Shown here one piece after another: positions 37,501-48,424 of a DNA stretch of 64,000 bases. A model generated the notes under the pieces. That model was not told the DNA's origin. It saw nothing but the letters and a program-made list of their open reading frames with translations, and ran no database searches. Every line of letters begins with the position of its first letter. The stretch's first letter is position 1. Made by a program: the position numbers and the translations under genes. Source of the stretch: Theobroma cacao (lineage: Eukaryota > Streptophyta > Magnoliopsida > Malvales > Malvaceae). The stretch covers positions 36,222,518-36,286,517 of the forward strand of contig NC_030852.1 in the NCBI RefSeq assembly GCF_000208745.1, given 5' to 3'.

Positions 37501-39809
37501 GCAACAAAGTTGTTAGAAATTCAAATTTCGTGGCAAAATTTAAATTCTTCATATCTATAGCTAAAACTGAAATGAGCACCAAACAGCCAGAGAGTATACA
37601 TTCCAGCGTATGCAGCTTACCTGAAGTAGGAGATTGGGAATTTGTTGTAGCTCCTCCACTGTCATCTTTGCATGCCACATTGATTTGCTTTCCACATAAA
37701 TCACGATTTCCAACAAAACTGCCAAAACAAAGTGATAAACTGTTAATTTAGCATAATAATAGTATAGCAATCCTTTTCGAGTTTGCATGGTGAAGTGGCC
37801 AATGCAAGATGAAGATTCTAAAAGCGCACAACAAAGTTAACACTTGAAACCTTGTAAATGATACTTTTCTTGATATAGCATATAAATAACGGAAGATATA
37901 TTGAACACAGTATATCAAAATAGCTTGTACTTACGAGCTCAATGTATAGTTGCTGAATACACCTTGTGATGGTATAGGCCCAACCAGAAAATTGTTTGAC
38001 ACATTACTTCAGGAAATTCAAAAAGATCATCAAATATGAGATTACATTCAATAAACGTTCTTAAAGGACCAACTACGTAAAACATCTCTCCTTAAAAACT
38101 AAGAAATTTGAAGCAAGGGAACTAACAATGTAACGAGCTTATCTAACTTCCCAAGTGAAGGAGGGATAGGTCCACTGAGAGAGTTGCTTGAGATATCCCT
38201 GCAAATATTTAAGACAGTGTACACATCATTAAGTAATCCAAACACTTAGTCACTTTTCCACTCTAGCTCACATTTATTAGCAAGAGAAACATCTTACAGA
38301 TTCTGAAGTGAAGTTAGGTTTCCCAATTCACTTGGGATTAATCCACTTAAGTAATTTCCCTGCAAGTATCTGCAGAAGAGAACAGATTACAGAACAATAA
38401 AATAATAAATACAGGTAATTTCAAAATAAATTCTTCAATACCAAGTCTACATAAACTTGAAAACAGTAAAAGATACTTCATAGTTGCATACACACTAGTT
38501 AAAGACCACAATGCTATTCCTTCAAAAGAGAAAGAAAAATAAGTACAAAACCTTAGATATCAAGTATATCAAAGCAACATTTAGCCAAAACTAAATAGAA
38601 TATTAGTGAGTTTTTAAGGACAAAATAAGAAAGATTAGTCCACTTTGCTTACACTCAAGGAAATGCTAGAGATAATTGCATAAAATTAACATGTAATCAA
38701 AAGCAAAGGAAAGGTTGATTTCAGTTTTTTTTTTCCCTCTTTATATGTCAAATGACTAGATTTAATTCGAGAACATCCAAGGTTGATTTCACTTTTCAAG
38801 CAAGAAGAAGCATAATATCACTGAACCCACATATAAGCAGCAACACTTACATTCCCTGCAGCTCTGTGCAATTACCCAGCTCAGAAGGAATTGCCCCATA
38901 AAAGTTGTTGTTATGAAGCATTCTGATCCACATATAAATTACACAAAACATCAGCTGCGATAAATTATATTTGAATACAGATCATGCATCAACTATGAAG
39001 AAAAACACAGAAGTCCCAGTAATACATACAAAAGCCTCAAATGCTCCAGCTTCCCAATGTCTGGTGATATAGGACCACTCAGTTTATGATTGGTAAGGCT
39101 CCTGAAGAGGACAGGGGGAAAAGAAAATGTGCATGTCACTTTCATGCAAACAAAGTTGTCAAGGGGAAGAAAGATTCGGACATTATCTTCAAAACTCACA
39201 AAGTCGTCACTCTCTTGGTTTTACTATCACATGTCACCCCTTTCCATTTGCATGGATCAGGATCCTCTGGTCTCCACTGAGAAAGGAAACCATCTGAACT
39301 AACAATTGCTATCCGGAAGCTTAGAAGTGCCTCTCCTGCATTTCAGGAAAACCATTTTCATATTCTATAACCAGATATCCTTATTTCCCATGAGAAACAT
39401 AACTAATGGCTGGCTAGCTAGAGATTCTAGAACCAGCCAAAATCTGTTATTATCTAAACAACAATGCAGAGATGGTGCAGAAAAGAAAAGGAAAAAAGAG
39501 AAGCAAAAAGTAAACATGATCACCAATTAAAAAGGTGGAAATTTTCGATAGTAAAATTCCTAATTGAGACAAGTTTAACCAGTACATTCCAACCAAATCA
39601 GAATCAATATAACGAGAGCATTTGGGGTCCTTTTTTAAATGGTAAGAGAAGAAGGGAAGAAAAGGAAACATTAGCTTGATTAGTATGATATGACATAGTA
39701 TATATCACCTACCATCAGGACTGATAGCTCTGATTCTGTTTATTAGGATAAAAAAGACTAGAACGTGAAGCAGCCATGGCCATTGACGTTTCATCAGACA
39801 GATGCCCAT
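34512..39809 (-). CDS. FEI1: LRR receptor-like kinase FEI1/FEI2
   Basis: Thirteen exons on the minus strand: 39809-39713, 39335-39200, 39101-39030, 38922-38851, 38369-38298, 38198-38127, 38006-37935, 37718-37621, 37421-37254, 37147-36815, 36583-36338, 35414-35281 and 34730-34512. They give 596 residues. The order is signal peptide (1-28), cap domain with [17 protein letters not shown], five LRRs, a membrane segment ([20 protein letters not shown]) and a kinase domain. The kinase has [10 protein letters not shown], lysine about 339, HRDIK (D434), SDFG (D452) and [15 protein letters not shown]. The tail [14 protein letters not shown] is diagnostic for FEI proteins. FEI1 and FEI2 promote cellulose synthesis and anisotropic root growth with SOS5. 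FEI1 rather than FEI2 is chosen from gene neighbourhood. The 5' leader probably has its own intron. Confidence 0.95.
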
Positions 39810-41229
39810 AATGGCACTGAGCAAGCATAATATAGATACTACAAATCATCTGATACACCAAGCTCGAAAATGCCTCGTTGTTGTAACATATGGTTATCTG
39901 GTCTATATTGCCATGTGGCAGCTACAAAAGAAAGAAAATGATGCCTGGCAGGAAAGAGAGAAGCAAGATAAGAAATAAATATGATAAGAAATCTGAAACA
40001 GAAAGATTATTGTGCAAACCAATATTCTTGCATCCAATGCAAATAGCAACCAAGAACCTTTACAAGCAACTCATTTCCAAATTTGCATTCCTTATCCAAA
40101 ATAGGAAGAGATTAGCACTTCCCTTTACAAGCAATTCATTTCCAAATCTCCAATCATTTCAGACATTTCTGTAAAATTAAAGTTGCACACCACTAAATCG
40201 AAATATAATAAGTGATTATCTAAGAATCAACTTCTGCAACCAATAAAACTCTGCTACATCCGGTTTCACTGAATTTGAAACTAAATTGACTGCCTCTGAA
40301 ATTTGTACTGATTGATTACTGCATTTTTTGAGAGCTCAAAGAAGAAAAGAATTACACTTGCTGACGTTGATACAGTGACAGAGATTTCACAAAATGAACC
40401 GAAAAAAAAAAAGGAAGGCCTAAATCAAAGTTCGTGTAAACCAAAGCAGTAAAAAGTAAAAAATACGGCCCCCTAATCATAAAGTAAAAGAAATTGAGCT
40501 AAAAAGCAAGCGAAGATTGGAGCGTAGAAAGCAAACACTAATCAATCTGGAACTTGAACTTAAACATAAAAAAGGTAAATTTTGGAAAAGGAAATCGAAA
40601 GAAAAAGGAGAAATCGAAGAAACCTTTGAGATCGATTCGATCTGCAGACCAATGAGCGGCAAACAGAGAACGAACAACAACAACAAAAAAATGGAGAAAT
40701 ATAAATGATTCACTTCTTCTCACTTCTTCCTCTTGGATGAGCAATGAGTAAAGAGTAACGACTGGTACTGGGAGATTTGTTTCATTTATTTATTAATTAC
40801 AGTATTTAAAAAATAAAAGTGAATATGTGATGGTGAAGAGAGTAGCTTTCGCTGAGGAAAGAGAGTGTGCGAGCGAGAATTCGATGCTGGGAATTAAAAG
40901 GGCGAGTTGAGCTCGGGCCTCAGCCAATGAGATCGAGGTGGTTTCCCACGTGCGACTGTGACCTTCCGTACGTGCCAACCGACGCTTCCTTCTTTCTAGA
41001 ACCGATATGAACTGAAGAGCGAAGTGAGTCACTCAGTCTTAGCGCGGCCTACGGTGCTTTTGCTACGGTAACGGTCCTACACAAAAATTATATTGTATGT
41101 ATATCAAGAAAACAAAATATAATTTTTAAAAAACATAATAAACCTTTCATGTAAATGCAAATTGACAAGAACACAACACATAAATAGACAGCATCACAAC
41201 CTAAACCCTTTTTAAGGATAATACCCGTA
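39810..41229. promoter_or_regulatory. Divergent region between FEI1 and PrmC/HemK
   Basis: About 1.4 kb between divergently transcribed genes. The left part is probably FEI1 leader: a donor (CTCAAAG/GTTTC on the minus strand) at 40623 and an acceptor at 39817 would define an 807-nt intron ending 7 nt before the ATG. The right part (about 40900-41060) is the shared promoter. It contains a CCAAT box at 40924-40928, a CACGTG G-box at 40947-40952 and a nearby TACGTGCC. Confidence 0.55.
40947..40952. promoter_or_regulatory. G-box CACGTG
   Basis: Perfect palindromic G-box in the FEI1-PrmC divergent promoter, with another ACGT core about 30 bp to the right. G-boxes bind bZIP and bHLH factors. Function here is untested. 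Confidence 0.5.
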
Positions 41230-43507
41230 ATGATAGCTTTGAATCAACTCAGACATGAGAGATTGATGGAGCTAAGGGTGTCTGGTCTGTGCTGTGGCGT
41301 TTATGCAAAGTTCATGAGACCTGGTTCACATTTTTGTCCAAATTCAAAATCAGGATCATCAATATCATCATCCTCTGTAGAGGTGAAGCCCAAAATTCCA
41401 CTCTATCTAAGGCCACCCTCCTTCTCCGCGTCTCTTTCAGAGCTGAAGAAATGGCATCGATGGGCCAAAAACCTCGCTTCCTCTGTTGGCTCCTCTTTTG
41501 TTCGCTTAGACAATGGCCCCGATTCCACTCTCCTCCGCAGAGAGCTCAACTGGCTTCTACAAGACTTACTTGAACTCCAACACCATCCAGTAATACTATC
41601 TCTACTGGAATCGGATAGCAATGAGAATGTGGATACAAGTGTTGCTCTAAAAGCGCCTTTGGAGGAGCTGTATTGTGCTTGGAGGCAGAGGATTGAAGAG
41701 AGGAGACCCTTTCAGTACGTTGTAGGGTGCCAACATTGGAGGGATTTGGTGTTGAGCGTGCAAGAAGGGGTTCTGATTCCTAGGCCTGAAACTGAAATGA
41801 TTATTGATATAGTGGAGCGTGTGGCGTTGAAAACTACCCCAAAATTGGTGCACGGTTTATGGGCTGATTTGGGGACCGGTAGCGGTGCTATTGCTATTGC
41901 CACTGCAAGGGCTTTAGCAACTCATGCTCATGCTCATGCTCATGGCAGAGTGATTGCCACTGATTTAAGTCCGGTGGCAGTTGCTGTGGCCGGTTTTAAT
42001 GTGCAAAGATATGGTCTACAGGTATCTCACTTCGTTTCATCTTATCACCCAAATTTATCGTCTCTCTTTTCATTTTTCAACCATTTAATTCACAAAATGA
42101 AAATCTGAAAATGCTTCCTAAAATTGCATTAGGCACAAAGCAAGAGCAATAGTTTGATATTACCCCCAAAAAAAAAGTGCCTGTCCAATCACCATGACAT
42201 TTTGCATGAGTCTTGCACACAGGAAGTCTGAAATTCTATGTTGCAGAACAAGATATATGATGAGCAAATGACTAGATAAGTTAGTTTTGAACGACTTGTG
42301 CAAGATTATACAAATTATAACAACTTATTTAAGAAAGTTTACTTTTTTATGGCCAAATAAACAAATCATACTGTCTATCACATGAAGCAAACTCATAGTT
42401 CCATCATCTTGCCTTTGCACCCTTCGTCCTTTCTCCTCTTGCCTATACTGAGATGTTAAATTTTGAAACTTGCCTTCGGTATACAAATCAGGATATGGTT
42501 GAGGTGAGGAAAGGATCTTGGTTTGAACCATTAAAAGATATTCAAGGTAAACTTGCTGGTGTTGTGAGTAACCCACCATACATACCAAGTGGTGATATCC
42601 CTGGCCTACAAGCTGAAGTTGGTCAACATGAACCAAAACTTGCATTAGATGGTGGTATTACTGGAACCACTGATCTTCTCCATCTTATTGATGGAGCTGC
42701 TTCCATGTTGAAACCTGGAGGATTTTTCGCTTTTGAGGTATCATATCTTGAACAATACCATCCTTTTATTCTGATTTAATATTTTTTTTCCTTTTTTGGA
42801 TTTTTTGTTGGTAATTACCTTATGTCCATGTTCTTATACGGCTTGAACATGCCTTAGCACACAACTGTTCCTCTTTGCAGGTTGAATAGTTGGTTTCATC
42901 ATTATGCTCTATAGATAACGGAATATTAGTATAGAGAAATTCATTTTATTAACGTGATTCATATGTCTCATGTTATATCCCATGAATAACGATAGGGAAA
43001 GGGGACAAACAGATGAAATATTGTAGGAGTTCACTGATTCAATTTATTAATGATTTAAATTGATAGTACTTTAACTCAATTTGTGTCCAACATAAATCTG
43101 TTGCTCTCACTTACCACCTTAATCATGTTCCTGCTGCAGTAGGGTTCTTAGGATATTGCCTAACTTGATGCAGTAATATATTGTAACAGAGACAAATTTA
43201 ATAATATTTTGATAATAATCTTATAGCACAACAGTGGAATCTTGGCAATTCAGAGAAACTTTTTCTTCTTCTGAGTGTCTGTTTTGTTAATGCTTTGGTA
43301 AGTCTTGTTCTTAGACCAATTTAGAATTGAGGTGCCTTTTCCTTCTTTCTAATTCTCTTGCTACAGACAAATGGAGACAAGCAGTGCGAGTTTCTTCTGA
43401 ACTATATTGAAAATGATAAGTCAGGCAGCTTCTGCAATGTTCACCCAGTATCCGATTTTGATGGCATCCAACGTTTTGTGCTGGGATTTCGTCAACGAAT
43501 GGTATGA
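41230..43507 (+). CDS. HEMK: Release-factor glutamine N5-methyltransferase, organellar PrmC/HemK
   Basis: Three exons, 41230-42021, 42492-42737 and 43367-43507, give 392 residues. The N-terminal 60 residues look like an organelle transit peptide. A helical PrmC domain with RRPFQYVVGCQHWRDL follows. The methyltransferase fold has motif I DLGTGSG (213-219), VIATDLSPVAVAVA and the catalytic NPPY (291-294), followed by the conserved LALDGG. PrmC methylates the Gln of the GGQ loop of class 1 release factors. A plant copy with a transit peptide should act in plastids or mitochondria. A His-Ala repeat (232-238) sits in the loop between motif I and the acidic ribose site. The last codons CGA ATG GTA TGA also form a possible donor, so the C-terminus may be alternatively spliced. 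Confidence 0.9.
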
Positions 43508-45194
43508 TCAGTAAATGCATCTGTTTATTGGTCATCAAGAACAGAAACAAGAAAAAAAAAGGCAGTATTTTCAGGTAATACATTAATTTTTGGTTAAAAA
43601 TTTATGAGTTCTTTCTATTGATAATTTTATTCCTGTTTTGATAAAGTGCATTTCTGAAATTGGTATATCATGAGTTTGAATATTGTACCTGTCCAGCTAT
43701 TGCCACTTACTTCTGTTCTCTAAAGCTCATTTAGATTACAAAAATCATCAAGGGATAAGTACCTTATTGAGAACAATTATTAGACCATATCGTTCACTAA
43801 TTTAGTTCAGTATGTAGTTTTCTTTCTTTCAGTGTCCTTGCATTTCTTGTACTGTATTCTGAATTAACAGGACTTGTTTTAAAATGGCATGGTTACAGGG
43901 AAGAACAGCTTTTCAACTTTTTCAGCCCTGATTAATCCCTGATAACAGAGGATGGCAGCGACTGGAAAAAATCTATTGTGACAAGAACTTCAATGAAAGT
44001 GGAGACATACACCGAAATTAAATTATCACCAAGCAGGAGTTTCAATGAAGGGAAGGGAAGTAGTAAGCATTCAATGCCACATATAGCTGAACAGGCGGGG
44101 ATTGATACAAAAAAATTAAAAAAGTCATCAAAATATGCTTGTCATTACTGGATTAGGTGATTCACTGAACACTTGCTATTGTGTTTGTTGTACTACTGTA
44201 GCTAACGAGTGACCTTTATGCTTTGTTTTTTTGAGGTTACTATTTATATTCTTCCATTATTTGTTTTAAAGATGGAACATGTAATGAACATAGTCATGAA
44301 ACTGACATTTGGACATCTCAGGAGAGATAATGGCATTAGTATGGTACATGAGTAGAGAGCCAGAGACCTTTGTCTCAATTCTCAAAATATCAGGTTTGGT
44401 ACAAACAATATCAATCTTGCAATCCGACGAGGTGATGGGAGGCAATATTTGGCTTTTATTTTTAATTAAAGCTATAGTTTTCATGTATGATATGTAATTT
44501 GGTTATATTGTTGTGGTAGCTTTTGGATTATTTGAACCCCAATTGTTTCGTCTTTCTTCTTTGTTCTCCCCCCTCTGCTTCCTGTTTCTCTCTTTATCCT
44601 CCTTTTCTCTTCAAACCTGTTCATTAATTTCCAAGTGTATGGCTATGGGTATTCCCCTTTAAGCTTTCCTAGCTTCTTGTTTTCGCATAAGTCATAAGTA
44701 AAACCAAAAATCAGAGAGAAATGAAGATAATTTAGTGACAATCAACGTTTTGGTTAAATTAGAAAAATGAAATAGACAAATATTATTTACCTATTGTAAC
44801 TAAAATACACCAATTCATGGTAGCTATTGACAAAAGTGAGAGGCTTTTACTGCAATAAAACATATGAGGAGCTGATCAACACTATGGCACAAGGGATTTA
44901 AAATTTTATTCATTCTACAATTTTCTCAAGCATCATATGCACATAAGTTCAGTGTATCCATATTCTATTATGAATTCGTCGATATTAACCCGGACAAGTG
45001 ATAGAACTGCTTTATTATCATCCTAGTGTCGTACAATTCTTCACATCACTGAAAGTGAAAGGCAAACAGGTAAGAGTCATTTTCGTTGGTTTAGAATAAC
45101 ACACAATTAACACACAATGTCCAGAAATCACACAGGAAAAGCTTCTTCTTTTTTTTCCCCTTTTTCCTTTTTGCATTTTTACATGGGAAAGCAA
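43508..45194. other. Convergent spacer between PrmC and the small zinc-finger gene
   Basis: About 1.7 kb of AT-rich DNA. It may include an alternative terminal exon of PrmC at 43899-43931. No other gene or repeat is supported. Confidence 0.5.
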
Positions 45195-47010
45195 TCAACT
45201 TGATTCAGCAGGAGGCCTTTCCTTTGGATGTTTGGAGGTGTAATGATCACCAAGCTGTTTCGCATTTGCTAATTGTACCTACAAGAACAAGTTCGCTCCA
45301 CTTTAGCATATTATAGGAAAGGAGGTGAGAAAGAAGGACCTAGAATATTGTCAAGGACCCAAACTGCCACCCCAACAACAAGAATCAAATCCTTCAAACA
45401 ACAAACTGGCACATGGACAAGAGAGCTGGAAAAGTTGAAGAAAAGGCAACTTATCATACACAAACAACCATGATAAATTCCAACTCGGGGTATATTATGC
45501 ATATGATAAATGGAAAATTAGAAAAGCATGCAATCACATGAAACAGCAAATGAAGACTCAACTCAAAAGCCAAGCAGTTGGGGCCCTTGGACTCCAAGAT
45601 CATACTAAAATAAGTTACATATAAGAAGTATGACTTGCAAGCAGGTCTACTGCAGTTTGAATTAAAATTAATGCCAATTTGACCTACAGCCACATGTTTT
45701 ACAATGCAAATAAGAACTGTCTATGCATAGCAATCAGCAAAAGTATGACCATCAATGTAACATCTATCATCACAATATGAGTAGGACATGCACCGCCTGT
45801 TACATGATTGAATTAAAATATGTTTGTTGGACCATCTGCAGTGGATGAACCACCATACTAAGTACTAACCTTTAAATTCAAAGAATAGCTAAACCAAAAG
45901 AAGCACCAACCAAATGAAAGCCAACATCATTTACATCACAAAGCAAAAAATTAGTAACAGAAGACAAAAGCACATGATCATGATATAAATCTGAAAGTTG
46001 AAAATACAATAAGTACTTGCAAATCTCTTTCCTAGCCCTAAAAGGCCTTCAGGTCTATGAACTCTGTTAAGGAGATAAAGTTAGCATTAACTGAGATATA
46101 CTTGCAGCACTTGAATAGCTAGCGTGCATTTTGTTTTTCTTTGCCTTGAAAATTTCAGTCAAAAGATATGGATAAAAATACCAAAGGAAGAGACGTGGGA
46201 AGTCAAAGAATGGGGGTGTAAGGTTAGAGAATGCATGGATATCACTTTCCTATGCATCTTTATAATCATGAATTCTAGGTTGTGAATTAGCTGTTTGACA
46301 CCCTCAAATATCTTAAAAGTAATCTCGCATTTTTATCCGAGACAAGGAAATTGGCTCCTTAAATAACCTCATCCAAGAGTACCCTCGGAGGCTGATTGTG
46401 TGATAGCTACACTACAGTATTAGCTAACATACAACTGCAGTAGTGTAGCAAGTCAAACTGATACTAATGGGAATAGGAATACCATTTACTGCTTTACATT
46501 CATTGTTATTGTTGTTATCAATCTTATATAACAATTGAATAATTAAGTAATTCCGTTATAATTTCAACAGCAACGTCTGTCTATATTCTTATCGTTAATT
46601 TAACTTTAATACTGCCTTCTGTCTGTCTATATTCTTATCTTTAATTTAACTTTGTTACTCCCTTCTGTCCGTCTATATTCATTCTATAGGTATTAAGGAG
46701 TTTCAGACAGATACTTATTACTAGTTCTAGTAGCAGCAGATGGTTCAAAATGCCAAAAGAAAAAAAAAACCGCCATCAAGATCAAGATCAAAGGGCCGAT
46801 CTGCCGAGTCGAATAAAATTGAAATGGCCCAGATGTTTTGTTCTTAAATAAAATAAAATAAAAGATGGTAGAAGGAAAGAAAGAAACCTTGCAGATGGGG
46901 CAGCTTGCTTTGAGGGCTACGGCTCTGGCCTCCATCTGAGACCCCTTTGGCTTTTGATTCTTCTCCGCATTTCTCCTCTGCGCCTCTATCTTCTGCTTTC
47001 CTCGCGTCAT
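45195..47010 (-). CDS. Small SERF-like C2H2 zinc-finger protein
   Basis: Two short exons on the minus strand, 47010-46888 (41 codons) and 45278-45195 (27 codons plus stop), separated by a 1609-nt GT-AG intron, give a 68-residue protein. The first part is basic and helical (MTRGKQKIEAQRRNAEKNQK), like the SERF/4F5 family. The second is a compact zinc finger: Cys-X2-Cys in ASCPICK and His-X4-His in GDHYTSKH, with the site split across the intron. It resembles plant proteins of the At2g23090 type, whose function I do not know. The gene is easy to miss because each exon is so small and the finger only appears after splicing. Confidence 0.85.
45279..46887 (-). other. Long intron of the small zinc-finger gene
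   Basis: A 1609-nt GT-AG intron that is far longer than the coding sequence it interrupts. It contains a 46-bp minisatellite near its 5' end (46575-46684). Nothing else recognised. Confidence 0.75.
46575..46684. repeat. 46-bp minisatellite, about 2.4 units
   Basis: Units begin at 46575, 46621 and 46667 with GTCTGTCTATATTCTTATC or a close variant. The first two are 46 bp each and differ at a few positions; the third is partial. Confidence 0.85.
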
Positions 47011-48424
47011 CTCCTCCCTCTCCCTCTTCCTCTTGGTCCTTCGGCATTCGCACCCAATTTTTAATTTTATTAAGTGCCACGTATATTAGCTTTAGCGAAT
47101 AAGAGATATCCAAAGGTCCGCTTTCGGCTCCCCTGGAACTCAGGCCGGACTTGGGCTTATGTTTATTAGTTGATGCGGGGTCCAGCTTGGGCCTGGATTG
47201 CAAAGAATGTTATCCTCAACCTCAAAAATTCAAAATTTAAAAAGCTAAATTTATAATCATAACAAATGTCACACTTGCTCTCCTTTTTCCTCAAGTTGTA
47301 TCTAATTATCATAAAACGACAAAGTAACCTTTTTGGATATCATTCATACGCGTGGATGACGAATGTGATGAGCCCTAGTCCTTTTTAATGCTTGAATTCG
47401 TCGCCCGTCCCCACAGCATTGACTAGTCCTTGTCGTAGATGTACTAGTGTTCGTGTAGTGTATTATTGTCAAATTTAATAATTAAAGAAAGCAAGCTGCT
47501 GGCTTTTGCTCGGTTCATTCAGTTAATGTTTTTGTTAATTTACTATCTAAGGTAGTATAATTCAATAACTTTGTCTCTTTACGGCATTAATTTATATAGT
47601 AATGTTAAAGACATATTATTTTTATCAGAAAATGTTAAAAACAATATTGTATTTAAATTAATATGCTTTTAAGACCACCATTCATGTTTTATGTTAGGAA
47701 ACTATTTTGTTTAATCGCATTGGCAATCATCACATGACGTGGCTGTCAGATAATAAGTGTTTACCTTGTACTAAACTAATAACTCTCTGAAAAATACATT
47801 TGTAGAGGTTTTAAAGTTAAAGCAAAGGAAGCGGAGATTGAGTAACATGCAAGACAAGAATGAATAACGACTTTTTCCCAACCACAACCACAGCCACTGT
47901 CACCTCCACCTACACCTAAACCAAGTTGCTCATTCAATGCCAGCCTTTCCTCTTAATCAATAAAGCCAACACAGCTTTTCTCATTCATTGCTAAAAGTCT
48001 AACCAAACTTTTCAATAAATTTTCTATATTTAAAATTTTATAATTAAAACTTGAAATATATTATTAATATTTTAAAATGACGGCCATTGCTTACCTCCAA
48101 TATCCAGACTAAACAAATCTCCAGACCACGCGGACACGAGAACAGAGAAAAAAGAGGTAAAAAAGAAAAGAAAGAAAAGCAGACACGTCACTAATTTGGA
48201 AAGACAGAAAGGGCCCAACCCCAACTCCAACTTTTACAATTTATTTGAGTATAATATGAAACTCTCCCACTTCTCCACCAATGACAACTCTTGTTATCTT
48301 TGTTTTACAACAAGAAAAATAAAATAATGGTCGGATAGGATAACGAAAAGAGCCTCATTTTAAGCTCTCAAATCTGACGTCAAATCCCCCCCCCCTCTCC
48401 CTTCCTCTCCGCCTTCCCTTCCTT
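47011..48424. promoter_or_regulatory. Divergent spacer between the zinc-finger gene and SKIP25
   Basis: About 1.4 kb, AT-rich, between two divergent genes. A palindromic TGACGTCA lies at 48375-48382, 43 bp before the SKIP25 ATG, followed by a run of ten C at 48386-48395. No gene seen. Confidence 0.5.
48375..48382. promoter_or_regulatory. TGACGTCA bZIP-type palindrome upstream of SKIP25
   Basis: Perfect 8-bp palindrome, a consensus site for TGA-type bZIP factors, shortly before the SKIP25 start. It may lie in the 5' leader rather than the promoter. Confidence 0.4.

Noticed and set aside
34512..39809. Possible separate small kinase and LRR genes
   Set aside because: All exons join in one phase-consistent model that matches FEI proteins from signal peptide to the diagnostic tail.
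46844..47203. 119-residue minus-strand open frame
   Set aside because: It overlaps the zinc-finger exon in another frame and has only low-complexity content.
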